This document shows, in pieces, positions 7,997 through 17,280 of a stretch of DNA of 51,376 nucleotides. Below the pieces are notes generated by a model. The model did no database searches, was not told where the DNA came from, and was given only the letters and a program-made list of their open reading frames with translations. Made by a program: the position numbers and the translations under genes. How positions within the stretch are numbered: position 1 is the stretch's first letter; the number at the start of each line of letters is the position of its first letter. Origin of the DNA: CAYFIW01 sp964343265 (GTDB lineage: Bacteria; Chloroflexota; Dehalococcoidia; Lucifugimonadales; UBA826); the NCBI GenBank assembly GCA_964343265.1, contig CAYFIW010000006.1, forward strand, positions 1 to 51,376, given 5' to 3'.

Positions 7997-9823
7997 TTAA
8001 ATATAAGACTTGATTTGGTTTGCCAGAGAAATTGTGATTCCTGGTGTGCTGGCAATATCGTCTAGTTCGGCTTCCCTGATTTTGCTTACAGAACCAAATT
8101 TACGCAATAATTGTTTCCTTCTTTTAGGACCGATCCCAGGGACAAGATCCAAAGACGATCTAAAAGTTGATTTGCTTCTCTTGCGCCTATGATAAGTAAT
8201 AGCGAAACGATGAGCCTCATCTCGAGCTCTTTGCATGAGGAACAGACCATGTGAATTTCGAGGTAAAACTATAGGCTCGGGTGTTTGCGGTACAAATATT
8301 TCCTCATTTTCTTTAGCTAGACTTGCCAACGGTACGTCTCTAATACCAAGCTCTAGGAAAACCTGTAACGCGGCGCCCAAATGTCCCTTGCCTCCGTCGA
8401 TTAAAACTAAGTTTGGTTGTTTAACCCAACTAGATTGATCTGGATCTTTATCGATTAAGCGTTTAAATCGACGTGACAGCATCTCTCGCATCATTGAATA
8501 ATCATCGACGCCTTCAACTGTCTTTATTTGGAAGCGTCTATATTCACTTGTCTTGGGACTTCCATTTTCGAAAACCACCATGCTGCCAACGGAGTTTGTT
8601 CCTTGTATGTTGGATATGTCATAGCATTCTATTCGTTCAGGTTTGTCAGGGAGATTAAGAGCTTCTTGTATTTCTGACATTGCAGTATCGTCATTGTCCA
8701 ACTCAGTGAATCTAGTCACCTTTAATTGATCCATGCCTTTTGATGCATTCTCAACAACCATGTCCACTAATTTTTTACGTTCTCCTCTTTTAGGGTTCAG
8801 TATTTTAACCTTTGCTCCCCGATTATATGAGAGTAGATTCTCCAAGGTGTTTGATTCCTCGGTAGATGGGAATTGAGTTAGGATCAATGGAGGAATGTAT
8901 GGTGTTACTCTGTAGAATTGGTTTATAAAAGCATTTTGGATAGTGGGAAGATCGTCTTCCTGGCCGACTTCCATCAAAAAGTTGTCCCTCCCAATTAATT
9001 TTCCTTGTCTTATAAAGAAGACTTCAACCCAGGCTTCAGATGACCATAAAGAACAACCAATTATGTCTATATTTTTAGAATCTAGACTAAGTACCTTCTG
9101 GCCTTCATTAACTTTTTCTATCGCTATGACCTGATCTCTTAAAGTTGCAGCTTTTTCAAATTCTAGATTTTGCGCAGCGGCATTCATCTTATCTGTAATA
9201 GAATTTACAACTTGTTTAGTGTTACCTTCCAAAAATAGTTCTACTTGCTTGATTATTTCCCCATAATCTTCTTTACTTGCCGCTCCAATACACGGGCCCA
9301 CGCATCTGTTTATATGGAAATCTAGGCAGGCTCTACTATCATTACCAGTGATCGTTTTTGTACATGATCTATAAGGGAACAGTTTTTTGATTAATGAAAG
9401 AGTTTTTCTTACACTACCAGCGCTGGCAAATGGTCCAAAATATTTGGCTTTTGAACCTGACTCTACATTTCTAGTTATGTAGACTTGTGGGAATTCTTCA
9501 GAGGTGTCTATTTTAATAAATGGGTAACTCTTATCGTCTTTCAATCTGGAATTAAACCTGGGCTGATGTTCTTTTATGAGGTTACATTCCAGAATCAATG
9601 CTTCTTGTTCCGATTCCGTCACTATGAAATTGAAATCAGTAAGAGAACTGACCAAAGCTTTTATCTTTGGACTTATGTCTGGGCTGCGCGAAAAATAGGA
9701 GCGTAGCCTGGTTCTCAGATTGGATGCCTTTCCAACGTATAAGATTTCTCCAGCATCATTTTGCATCAAATAAACTCCCGGCGATACAGGAGTATGATTT
9801 AATCTTTCATTAAAGCGAGTCAT
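7997..9823 (-). CDS. uvrC: excinuclease ABC subunit C
   Basis: A 608-residue UvrC, the dual-incision nuclease of nucleotide excision repair. Domains in order are: GIY-YIG nuclease at about residues 12-90 (SPGVYLMQNDAGEILYVGKA); a cysteine cluster near residue 155-180; a UVR motif for UvrB contact near residue 200-230 (NLEFEKAATLRDQV); the RNase H-like nuclease domain at about 385-540 (IECYDISNIQGTNSVGSMV and LVLIDGGKGHL); and a C-terminal helix-hairpin-helix pair (LVPGIGPKRRKQLLRKFGS). Length is standard. AAGGAG lies 11 bases upstream of the ATG. The gene is not adjacent to uvrA or uvrB here. Confidence 0.98.
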   Translation of the reverse strand: MTRFNERLNHTPVSPGVYLMQNDAGEILYVGKASNLRTRLRSYFSRSPDISPKIKALVSSLTDFNFIVTESEQEALILECNLIKEHQPRFNSRLKDDKSYPFIKIDTSEEFPQVYITRNVESGSKAKYFGPFASAGSVRKTLSLIKKLFPYRSCTKTITGNDSRACLDFHINRCVGPCIGAASKEDYGEIIKQVELFLEGNTKQVVNSITDKMNAAAQNLEFEKAATLRDQVIAIEKVNEGQKVLSLDSKNIDIIGCSLWSSEAWVEVFFIRQGKLIGRDNFLMEVGQEDDLPTIQNAFINQFYRVTPYIPPLILTQFPSTEESNTLENLLSYNRGAKVKILNPKRGERKKLVDMVVENASKGMDQLKVTRFTELDNDDTAMSEIQEALNLPDKPERIECYDISNIQGTNSVGSMVVFENGSPKTSEYRRFQIKTVEGVDDYSMMREMLSRRFKRLIDKDPDQSSWVKQPNLVLIDGGKGHLGAALQVFLELGIRDVPLASLAKENEEIFVPQTPEPIVLPRNSHGLFLMQRARDEAHRFAITYHRRKRSKSTFRSSLDLVPGIGPKRRKQLLRKFGSVSKIREAELDDIASTPGITISLANQIKSYI

Positions 9824-9869
9824 CTAGATTGCTCGCTCCTTCACACATCTTTTAATTCTTATTCTTTTT

Positions 9870-10190
9870 CTAACCTAGAGGAATGAAAGTAAATGCAACG
9901 AGTAAGGCTACTATCACTGTTGCAACGATACCTATTTGTCGAATTTCTCTACCCAAATATTCATATGTAAGATTGTTTCCCGGTGTAGTAGATATAACTG
10001 GCGCTCTCTTAGGGGTGTTGGTTTGTTTCGGAAGAGTTACACTAGCGCTTTTCACTGGGGTGATGACTTCTTCTGAATCACTTTCTAATGTAGATTCCCT
10101 TCTGGAGTCTACAACTTGTGTTCTACCTTTTCGACGTTTGTTTCTGAGTTGAGCTTGCCGAGAAGCTCTTTGTTTGCCTTTGCTTGGCAT
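9870..10190 (-). CDS. small tail-anchored membrane protein, unknown
   Basis: A 106-residue product with three parts. The first 30 or so residues are strongly basic (KGKQRASRQAQLRNKRRKG). A Ser/Thr/Pro-rich linker follows. A single hydrophobic segment near residues 84-104 lies before the C-terminus. This layout suggests a protein held in the membrane by its C-terminus, with a basic cytoplasmic tail that could touch nucleic acid or ribosomes. No family is recognised. It lies between uvrC and the Xer recombinase gene on the same strand and may share their transcript. The opposite-strand frame is judged a shadow. Confidence 0.6.
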   Translation of the reverse strand: MPSKGKQRASRQAQLRNKRRKGRTQVVDSRRESTLESDSEEVITPVKSASVTLPKQTNTPKRAPVISTTPGNNLTYEYLGREIRQIGIVATVIVALLVAFTFIPLG

Positions 10191-10223
10191 TACTAATTCT
10201 CCTACGTGGTTATCTTGAAATTA

Positions 10224-11189
10224 TTATATACGTGCATGCGGGTGGGCGGACTCGTATTCTTCTCTAATAAATTCTGTACTTAGATGCGTGTATATTTGCG
10301 TTGTAGAAATACTAGCATGTCCAAGCAGTTCCTGAACGTGCCTTAGAGGAGCTCCTCCTTGCAATAAATGTGTGGCAAAGCTGTGGCGTAAAGTATGAGG
10401 CGATATATTGTCAGACAATCCACTCATTTCCCCGTATTTTCGGATCAATTCCCAAAATGCTTGGCGGGTGATTCTGCTTCCCCTCTTATTTAAAAAAAGC
10501 GCTTTTTCGGTGTTTTTGTTGGACAAAGATGGTCGGGCCTTCTCAATATAAAGTTTTAACGATTTTGAGGCCTGTTTGTGAAACGGAACGAGTCTCTCTT
10601 TCCTTCCTTTTCCCATGCATCTTACTATTCCATATTGCAAATCTATACTGTTGGTGTTCAGAGAGATGAGTTCATTCGCTCTTAGACCACTTGCGTAAGA
10701 AAGCTGTAGCATCGATTCATCTCGGATTGCTGTGTTAGAGGAAGAGTTCCTGAGAGGTGTAGTAACTAAATTGCGGGCTTGTTCTGGAGAGATTGTTTTA
10801 GGAAGGACACGTCCTAGTTTTGGCATAGGTATGTCTTGCGAAGGGTTGCGAGTTATTTCACCTTCCATGTGTAGGAACGTGAAAAATGAACGGACTGTTG
10901 CAACCTTTCTGGACCTTGTCGAGGATTTTAGGCCCAAACCACCTAAATTTACCAAGAATCCTGAAATGATGTCGGCATTAATGTTTTTTATGTCATTACG
11001 GAGATTTGAATTAAGATTTTGCTCTATGTGAGTACAAAATTGTTTGAGATCAGTTTTATATGACGATATTGTGTTTTGCGATGCACCACGCTCAACCAAC
11101 ATGTAGTGAGCAAAATTTTCAATGTGAGTATTAAATATGTCCCTAAATTTGCATTGGGCTTTAGAATTAATGGAATTTAATTGCATCAT
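10224..11189 (-). CDS. XerC/XerD-type tyrosine recombinase
   Basis: A 321-residue tyrosine recombinase. The N-terminal SAM-like DNA-binding domain (residues about 20-115) precedes a catalytic domain. All active-site residues can be placed: Arg170 in SGLRANEL, Lys194 in MGKGRKE, His265 and Arg268 in SPHTLRHSF, His291 in LLGHAS and nucleophile Tyr300 in TQIYTHLS. The length and motifs fit chromosome-dimer-resolving XerC/XerD rather than a phage integrase. Which of the two it is cannot be decided without comparison. No integrated element is visible next to it. AAGGT lies upstream of the ATG pair. Confidence 0.93.
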   Translation of the reverse strand: MMQLNSINSKAQCKFRDIFNTHIENFAHYMLVERGASQNTISSYKTDLKQFCTHIEQNLNSNLRNDIKNINADIISGFLVNLGGLGLKSSTRSRKVATVRSFFTFLHMEGEITRNPSQDIPMPKLGRVLPKTISPEQARNLVTTPLRNSSSNTAIRDESMLQLSYASGLRANELISLNTNSIDLQYGIVRCMGKGRKERLVPFHKQASKSLKLYIEKARPSLSNKNTEKALFLNKRGSRITRQAFWELIRKYGEMSGLSDNISPHTLRHSFATHLLQGGAPLRHVQELLGHASISTTQIYTHLSTEFIREEYESAHPHARI

Positions 11190-11273
11190 GGTTAAATCTT
11201 ACCTTGACACCTCTGCGTTGGAGGATAATATTTCAACCATAATTTTGAGAATTTTTTGAGGCAACTTAGTTAA

Positions 11274-12125
11274 ATGATAGAGATTGAATCCAGTCCATTT
11301 CTAGTCGAGTTTGGTTCACTAATACTTAGTTGGCATGGAGTGTTTAGCTTTATAGCAGTCGCTGCTGCCGTTTTTTTGGTTGGTCGTTGGGCAACATTGA
11401 GAAATGTTGACCCCGACGATATTTACTCAATTGCTATGTGGGCAATTATAGGAGGTATAGTCGGTGCTAGGTTGGTCCATATTATAGATAATTTGGATAT
11501 CTATATGGATAATCCGGGTAAGATTTTGGCAATATGGACGGGAGGTATAGGTTTGTGGGGTGGTATCCTAGGGGGGTTTGTCGGTGGTGCAGGGTATGCG
11601 GCTTTAGCGAAGTACCCGGTGGGAGTTGTTGCTGATCTGACCGCTCCAGCTATGTTATTTGTACAGTCAATTGGCAGATTAGGAGACATAGTCAATGGTG
11701 AACATTGTGCTAAGGCGACAAACCAGTTTTTTGGATTCATATGGACTCACTCTGAGAGTGCGGCTAGGTATTGCGCAAATGGTCTAGGGGTTGGAGTCCA
11801 ACCTGTGATCGCATTCGAAATATTATGGAATTTGTCGTGTTTATGGATAATTTGGACCCTTAGAAACAGATTGAAACCATCTGGGATGTTGTTTGCCCTG
11901 TATTTGTTTTTCTATGCTGCGGGTAGGTTTATTGTAACTTTCTTCAGGGAGGACCGTATCTGGGCATTTGGATTACAAGAAGCCCATTTTATAGCAATTA
12001 TGGTCCTTGTTATCACCGTGCCTCTTCTGGCATTCAAGGCAAGATTAGGGGATCCTGAGGAAGTGAAAAGAGAATTTATTGACTCTGTACCTAGACGGAG
12101 CAGGGCTGAGAGAAGGAGAGAATGA
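11274..12125 (+). CDS. lgt: prolipoprotein diacylglyceryl transferase
   Basis: A 283-residue integral membrane enzyme that transfers diacylglycerol from phosphatidylglycerol to the lipobox cysteine of prelipoproteins. About seven hydrophobic spans can be drawn. The Lgt signature appears as SIGRLGDIVNGEHC near residue 140, and GRFIVTFFRED near residue 225 matches the second conserved block. A basic C-terminal tail ends RRSRAERRRE. The gene is transcribed away from the Xer gene (84-base divergent gap) and converges on recJ. Confidence 0.95.
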   Translation: MIEIESSPFLVEFGSLILSWHGVFSFIAVAAAVFLVGRWATLRNVDPDDIYSIAMWAIIGGIVGARLVHIIDNLDIYMDNPGKILAIWTGGIGLWGGILGGFVGGAGYAALAKYPVGVVADLTAPAMLFVQSIGRLGDIVNGEHCAKATNQFFGFIWTHSESAARYCANGLGVGVQPVIAFEILWNLSCLWIIWTLRNRLKPSGMLFALYLFFYAAGRFIVTFFREDRIWAFGLQEAHFIAIMVLVITVPLLAFKARLGDPEEVKREFIDSVPRRSRAERRRE

Positions 12126-12140
12126 CGGTTACAGTCTTAT

Positions 12141-12165
12141 GATTTTAAGCATTTTTCTTAAAATC
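12141..12165. terminator. AT-rich inverted repeat between convergent lgt and recJ
   Basis: Perfect 9-base arms, GATTTTAAG and CTTAAAATC, surround a 7-base loop that is T-rich on the plus strand. The repeat overlaps the last codons of recJ and lies 15 bases after lgt. It could form a weak bidirectional termination hairpin. It has little G+C and no clean T tail after it, so the call is tentative. Confidence 0.3.
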
Positions 12166-13830
12166 TTCGATAGTTAATTGAACAGAATCATTACCCTTCC
12201 AATGATTTATCCCTGGGCTATAGACAATATCTATTTCACCTCTTGCTTCCTTCAATCGGCTTCCTTGTCTAAATGCCATTGCTTCTATAATCGAGCTTCC
12301 TTGTTGGACAGTAAGTTTCAGGTGGGTTTTGTCTTTTCCGACACTTCTGCTATCTAATACAGAAATTCCTTTGGTTAGAAATACGGGGGCTGGGTTGCCG
12401 TTGCCATAGGGTTCTAATGAACTCAAAAAACTTAGAGATTCCCTATTGATCCAATTCAAGTCAATTTCGGTATCTATATCCAGAACTACTTTTCTCTCTA
12501 GATTTTCAAGTAATTCATCGGCAACAGACGTCATCTGTTGCCGAAAAGTTTTAAGGTTTTTGCTTTTTATGGTAAATCCGGCGGCCATATGATGGCCTCC
12601 ATATTTTTCGAAAATATTTGAACAAGTTCTCAAAGCGCCTATCATGTTAAATTCAGGTATGCTTCTTGCACTAGCTCTTATATAATCACCCTCGCCGGAC
12701 GCTGCTATAACGGGTCGGTTATATTCCTCCGATAGCCGTCCTGCAATCAGGCCTAGAATACCTGGCATCCATTGCTGTTTACCAGCAAAAATTATATTTG
12801 GCGTTGAGGATCCTTTCTCTTTTAATAATTGAGACTTTGCCTCGAGTATTGCTCGTTCTGTCATGATTTGGCGCTGCTTGTTCAGAACTTCCAACTTACT
12901 GGCAATTTTGTCCGTCTCTTCTAGTGAGTCGCTCAGTAACAGTTGAAGGCTGAGTTTAGCGTGGTCTAGTCTGCCAGCTACATTTATGCGAGGAATTATT
13001 CCATAAGAAAGATTCTCGGTAGAAAGTGTGCTTTTTGAGAATCCTGATATTTTGATTAGAGAATCTATGCTCGGTATAGGTTGATGATTTATTACATTCA
13101 TCCCTTTGTTGGATAGGAACCTGTTTTCGTCTTTCATTAACCCGACATCGGAAATAGTACCTAAAGCTACTAAAGCATAAAGGTGATCTGGGATATTGCT
13201 CTTATATTTTTCATAGAGAGCTTGGATAACTTTAAATGCCGTACCGACCCCTGTCAGATGATCAAAAGGATATTCGGAAGTGGGAAGGGAAGGATTTATT
13301 ATTGATACTGCGTCAGGTAAGGTGTCATCTGGTACGTGATGGTCGGTGACTATGGTTTCTATTCCTAATTTTTTTGCAGTATTGATTTCATTAAATGAAG
13401 TAACTCCGCAATCTACAGTTATTAGAAGTGATACTTCATTTTCTTTAAAAAAGTCTATTGATTCATCACTTATACCATGACCTTCTAATGTACGATGAGG
13501 TATATAAGGATGCACCGATGCTCCAAGGTTGGCCAATCCTCTTGCAAGGACTGCCGTTCCAGTCAGGCCGTCAGTGTCAAAGTCTCCGAATATGCCGATT
13601 TTCTCTTTGTTTTTTATGGCGAATTGCAGGCGTGATATGCATTTGTCCATTCCTTGAAATAAATACGGGTCGTGAAGGTTACTCGAAGATGGGTTGATGA
13701 AGGCATCTGCTTCATTCCTAGAAGTTATACCCCTGTGGAAAAGTATTGTTGCTTTTGCCTTTGAGAGTTGAAGCTGATTGGCTAACGAACTATTAGCCTC
13801 AGGTAGGATGTTCCAATCGTTGTATATCAC
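12145..13830 (-). CDS. recJ: single-stranded-DNA-specific exonuclease RecJ
   Basis: A 561-residue RecJ of the DHH phosphoesterase family, a 5'-3' single-strand exonuclease in recombination and repair. The catalytic motifs are present: FGDFDTDGLTGTAVL at residues 81-95, TVDCGV, and VTDHHVPDD, whose DHH names the family. A DHHA1 domain (AASGEGDYIRASARSI, GGHHMAAGFTI) and a C-terminal OB-like region follow. The start is a GTG at 13830 with no visible Shine-Dalgarno, and a stop codon lies just upstream in frame, so no longer start is possible. Confidence 0.96.
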   Translation of the reverse strand: MIYNDWNILPEANSSLANQLQLSKAKATILFHRGITSRNEADAFINPSSSNLHDPYLFQGMDKCISRLQFAIKNKEKIGIFGDFDTDGLTGTAVLARGLANLGASVHPYIPHRTLEGHGISDESIDFFKENEVSLLITVDCGVTSFNEINTAKKLGIETIVTDHHVPDDTLPDAVSIINPSLPTSEYPFDHLTGVGTAFKVIQALYEKYKSNIPDHLYALVALGTISDVGLMKDENRFLSNKGMNVINHQPIPSIDSLIKISGFSKSTLSTENLSYGIIPRINVAGRLDHAKLSLQLLLSDSLEETDKIASKLEVLNKQRQIMTERAILEAKSQLLKEKGSSTPNIIFAGKQQWMPGILGLIAGRLSEEYNRPVIAASGEGDYIRASARSIPEFNMIGALRTCSNIFEKYGGHHMAAGFTIKSKNLKTFRQQMTSVADELLENLERKVVLDIDTEIDLNWINRESLSFLSSLEPYGNGNPAPVFLTKGISVLDSRSVGKDKTHLKLTVQQGSSIIEAMAFRQGSRLKEARGEIDIVYSPGINHWKGNDSVQLTIEDFKKNA

Positions 13831-13874
13831 GTGCTATTTATATGATGGAAGATCAAATTGATGTCTCGCGCTTG

Positions 13875-15110
13875 TTAAGAATTTTTAAACAAAAGTGATG
13901 CATTGTGTCCACCAAATCCAAAAGAATTACTCATTGTAAACGACAATTCTTTTTCCCTCTTGTTGTTTGGAGTATAGTCGAGGTCACAATCTGCGTCAGG
14001 AGTTGTCAGATTAATAGTAGGCGGAATAATTGCTTTTTCTAAAGCCATTACTGAAACAACGGCTTCTAAAGCTCCGCTTGCACCCAATAAATGTCCTGTC
14101 ATAGATTTTGTTGAACTGATTGGGATAAATTTGGCAGATTCTCCAAACACAGATTTCATAGCCATGGTTTCAAATTTGTCGTTTAATGGTGTCGAAGTCC
14201 CATGAGCATTTATGTAGTCAATCTCCTCGGCTGATATCTGAGCCTGCATGAGTGCTTTTGTCATGGCACGGGCACCACCTTCCCCCTCAGGACCAGGCTG
14301 AGTTATGTGATTTGCATCTGCCGTGGCTCCATACCCGACTATTTCCGCAATTGGGCTGGCTCCCCTGTTTATCATTGATGTTTCAGTTTCAATGATTAAT
14401 ACCCCTGCTCCTTCCCCGAGGACAAATCCATCACGATCAGAATCGAAAGGTCTGGAAGCCCCCTTCGGATCATCGTTTCTTTTAGAAAGAGCTTGACATG
14501 CATTAAACCCTGCCACGCCTACGGGACATATGGCTGCCTCGGCTGCACCCGTAATAGCAATGTCTACGTCACCTCTACGTATTGCTTCGAAAGCCATACC
14601 AATTGAGTCTGCTCCGCTAGCACATGCTGAAACAGTACTGTAATTTGCACCTTTTGCACCTGTCATTATTGAAACCTGACCTGATGCCATGTCTGGAAGC
14701 ATCATCGGAACCAAAAAAGGACTAACTCTTGATGGCCCTCTTTTGTTCAGAACACCTATTTGATCGGACAAAGTCATGATTCCGCCAATACCGCTTGCAA
14801 TCATCACCGAAATTTTCTCACAGTTTTCAGGGGTTACTTTAAGCTCGCTTTTTTCAATTGCCTCTAAGGATGCTGCAGCCGCAAATTGGACAAATCTATC
14901 CATTCGTCTTGCTTGTTTTTTTCCAACATAAATTTCTGGGTCAAAGTCAGTGACTTCTGCAGCGAAGGTCGTATCGAACCCTTCTGCATCAAACGAAGAT
15001 ATTGAATCAACCCCAGACCTTCCTTCACATAGTCCTTCCCAAGTTTTATCGCTTGTTAATCCAACTGGACTAACTGCCCCATATCCCGTAACAAAAACCC
15101 TTTCTGACAT
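13875..15110 (-). CDS. fabF: beta-ketoacyl-ACP synthase II
   Basis: A 411-residue condensing enzyme of type II fatty acid synthesis, joining malonyl-ACP to acyl-ACP. The catalytic triad is clear: Cys163 in STVSACASGADS, His303 in NAHGTSTPLND and His340 in KSMTGHLLGASG, with Lys335 beside it. Length and motifs match FabF rather than FabH. GGAG lies 7 bases before the ATG. No acpP, fabG or fabD is adjacent, so this fab gene stands alone. It is followed on the same strand by recJ after 44 bases. Confidence 0.96.
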   Translation of the reverse strand: MSERVFVTGYGAVSPVGLTSDKTWEGLCEGRSGVDSISSFDAEGFDTTFAAEVTDFDPEIYVGKKQARRMDRFVQFAAAASLEAIEKSELKVTPENCEKISVMIASGIGGIMTLSDQIGVLNKRGPSRVSPFLVPMMLPDMASGQVSIMTGAKGANYSTVSACASGADSIGMAFEAIRRGDVDIAITGAAEAAICPVGVAGFNACQALSKRNDDPKGASRPFDSDRDGFVLGEGAGVLIIETETSMINRGASPIAEIVGYGATADANHITQPGPEGEGGARAMTKALMQAQISAEEIDYINAHGTSTPLNDKFETMAMKSVFGESAKFIPISSTKSMTGHLLGASGALEAVVSVMALEKAIIPPTINLTTPDADCDLDYTPNNKREKELSFTMSNSFGFGGHNASLLFKNS

Positions 15111-15312
15111 ATGAATGCTCCATGTTTATGGCTGGAATCATTATCATTTTTAAGATTAATGGCGCGACGCACCAATAAGTATTTATGACGAATCCAACTC
15201 TATATTAAATGTCTTTATATATGAACTTCTCTGCGATTATAACAACAGTCAACTTATGCCTACAGTGTTCTATCGATGAAATTTCTAAAACATAACCAAA
15301 AGAAACCACTAA
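15111..15312. other. intergenic region upstream of fabF
   Basis: About 200 bases between fabF and the cyclase-family gene. It is AT-rich and must hold the fabF promoter on the minus strand, but no convincing -35/-10 pair, palindrome, RNA structure or small reading frame stood out on reading both strands. Confidence 0.4.
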
Positions 15313-15906
15313 TTATTTTCTAATTAATAGGGCTCTTACCGGAGATCCATCACGAGCTGATGTTTTCATTGGCAGTAACATATAGCGATATATTCCCGAT
15401 ATGGTTGAGGAAAGCTCTAAACTCTCTACGACCCAAATTTTCTGAGAAAGTATATTTTTATGGTTTAAAAAGGATTTTGTGGATTCATCGTCAATTGACA
15501 ATAAATCTGTACCTATTAACTCGATTCCAAGTTCTTTGAACTCTTTTGCTAGAAGACAGGTTATTAAAGGAAATTGTTGTGTCTCGTATGATTTCTTAAA
15601 TATTAGGAATTGAATACCGTTATATTCAATTCCTTCTTTGATTTTAGCTAAAGGTTCGTCAGATTTTATTACTAATGCTTTGCCTTCTGAGAGCTGTAAA
15701 GGGAAACCGGCAATTGAATCTCCGTTCCTAATTACGTGGAATGGGGCGTCAATATGTGTCCCTGTATGTGAACCCAATGATAATTTGGAAATAATCGGAT
15801 CTCCGGTTTCATTGTGGGTTTCAGATATCACCTGGACGAATGGATCTCCAGGGTATGTTTCCATGTCAGGTTTTATGGTTCTAGTTATGTCTATGTATTT
15901 AACCAA
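15313..15906 (-). CDS. cyclase-family metal-dependent hydrolase (kynurenine formamidase-like)
   Basis: A PF04199 cyclase-family protein of about 200 residues. It carries the family metal-binding motif HTGTHIDAPFH, which in kynurenine formamidase KynB and isatin hydrolase binds zinc or manganese. The N-terminal YIDITRTIKPDMETYPGDP block is also typical. Three starts are possible: TTG at 15960, GTG at 15921 and TTG at 15906. I chose 15906 because family members start shortly before the YIDIT strand and a GTGAGA element lies 9 bases upstream. No kynureninase or tryptophan dioxygenase gene is nearby, so the substrate is unknown. Confidence 0.85.
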   Translation of the reverse strand: MVKYIDITRTIKPDMETYPGDPFVQVISETHNETGDPIISKLSLGSHTGTHIDAPFHVIRNGDSIAGFPLQLSEGKALVIKSDEPLAKIKEGIEYNGIQFLIFKKSYETQQFPLITCLLAKEFKELGIELIGTDLLSIDDESTKSFLNHKNILSQKIWVVESLELSSTISGIYRYMLLPMKTSARDGSPVRALLIRK

Positions 15907-15990
15907 GTATTTTATTCTCACTATTTCTGTCGTAAGGCGTAAAATAATATCTATTATCAATATAAGTATGATTGCAAAAAAGGCGATGAT

Positions 15991-17280
15991 TTGCGAAAAG
16001 TTGCTATAGAAACATTGGGTTGCAAGTTAAATCAGGCAGATTCCTTGAAAATGGGAGACGAATTTTCAAGTGCTGGTTTTAGTTTAGTAGATACTGAATC
16101 AGAATGTGATATCTACATCATAAATACCTGCACTGTCACACATGTGGCCGATCGAAAGGGTAGACAGTCTATAAGACGTGCGAAACGTAACAATCCTGAC
16201 TCTCTTGTTGTCGTGACGGGATGCTACGCAGAAAAGGATCGAATTAGCCTAGAGAAATTGGCAGAAGTTGATCTGGTTGTTGGTAACACCCAAAAGTCTG
16301 AAATAGTTAATTTGACTCTGAATGAACTAGCTATGAGGCCATTTTCGAGGTTGGAAAGGTCCGGTGGTGAACATCTTTCAGAAGGGATACAAAATACAAA
16401 TAGAGCGATGCTTAAAATACAAGAAGGATGTGATCAGATGTGCTCATATTGCATTGTTCCAAAAGTAAGAGGAAGAGAACGCAGTGTGCCAGTTAATGAT
16501 TTAATTGATCAGGCAAATGATTTACATTCGCGAGGTTATAAAGAGATTGTACTTACGGGTACTCAACTAGGAAGCTACGGATTTGAGTTTGATAACACCT
16601 CACTGAAGACTTTGCTTAATGACCTCATCACAAATACTGACATAGGAAGGATTAGGGTTTCTTCTGTCCAACCTCAGGAGTTCTCCGATGAATTGTTAGA
16701 TCTTTGGGATAGCGGTAGATTATGTCCACATTTCCATATTCCTCTTCAGAGCGGTAGTGATCGAATACTAGCATTAATGAGGCGTAGATATGACTCAAAA
16801 TTATTTCTAGAGTCAATTGAGAAAGTTCGGTCAAGAGTGGATAAAGCTTCAATAACAACCGACGTCATTGTTGGATTTCCAGGCGAAACTGAGAGAGACT
16901 TCATTGCTACGAAATCGGTTTGTGATCTGGCAAAATTTTCTGATATGCATGTGTTTAAATTCTCAAAGCGTAATGGAACTATTGCCGCTCATTTGCAAGA
17001 CGATGTTTCTTATCAGGTTAAGACTAGACGGTCCCGGGAGTTGATAACAATGGGAGAAAAATATTTCTCCGACTTTAGAATGAAAATGGATGGATCTTCT
17101 GAAAATGTTCTATGGGAAACCAAAAGTGTTAGTGCCGGAAGACCTAAATTTATATATGGATTAACTGAGAATTATGTGAGAGTAAAGGGGAAGTATGAAT
17201 CATTAGAGTCTGACTTAGAAGAACTGGTAGTGAAATATGATGTTTCGAATCCTGTTGGGCCTATGATTGCGTGTCATTAA
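15991..17280 (+). CDS. mtaB: tRNA t6A37 methylthiotransferase MtaB
   Basis: A 429-residue radical-SAM methylthiotransferase that converts t6A37 of tRNA to ms2t6A. The N-terminal UPF0004 domain supplies three cysteines (TLGCKLNQADS, INTCTVTHVADRKG, VVTGCYAE) for one 4Fe-4S cluster. The radical SAM cluster is EGCDQMCSYCIVPKVRG near residue 150. The ADRKGRQSIRRA stretch fits MtaB better than MiaB. A C-terminal TRAM-like region follows. It starts with TTG at 15991; AGG lies 8 bases upstream. Its stop overlaps the stop of the convergent gene by 4 bases. TsaC, needed to make the t6A substrate, is encoded later in the window. Confidence 0.93.
   Translation: MRKVAIETLGCKLNQADSLKMGDEFSSAGFSLVDTESECDIYIINTCTVTHVADRKGRQSIRRAKRNNPDSLVVVTGCYAEKDRISLEKLAEVDLVVGNTQKSEIVNLTLNELAMRPFSRLERSGGEHLSEGIQNTNRAMLKIQEGCDQMCSYCIVPKVRGRERSVPVNDLIDQANDLHSRGYKEIVLTGTQLGSYGFEFDNTSLKTLLNDLITNTDIGRIRVSSVQPQEFSDELLDLWDSGRLCPHFHIPLQSGSDRILALMRRRYDSKLFLESIEKVRSRVDKASITTDVIVGFPGETERDFIATKSVCDLAKFSDMHVFKFSKRNGTIAAHLQDDVSYQVKTRRSRELITMGEKYFSDFRMKMDGSSENVLWETKSVSAGRPKFIYGLTENYVRVKGKYESLESDLEELVVKYDVSNPVGPMIACH

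Noticed and set aside
10224..11189. Phage integrase or mobile-element recombinase
   Set aside because: Length and residues fit housekeeping XerC/XerD; no attachment repeats, phage genes or tRNA target lie nearby.
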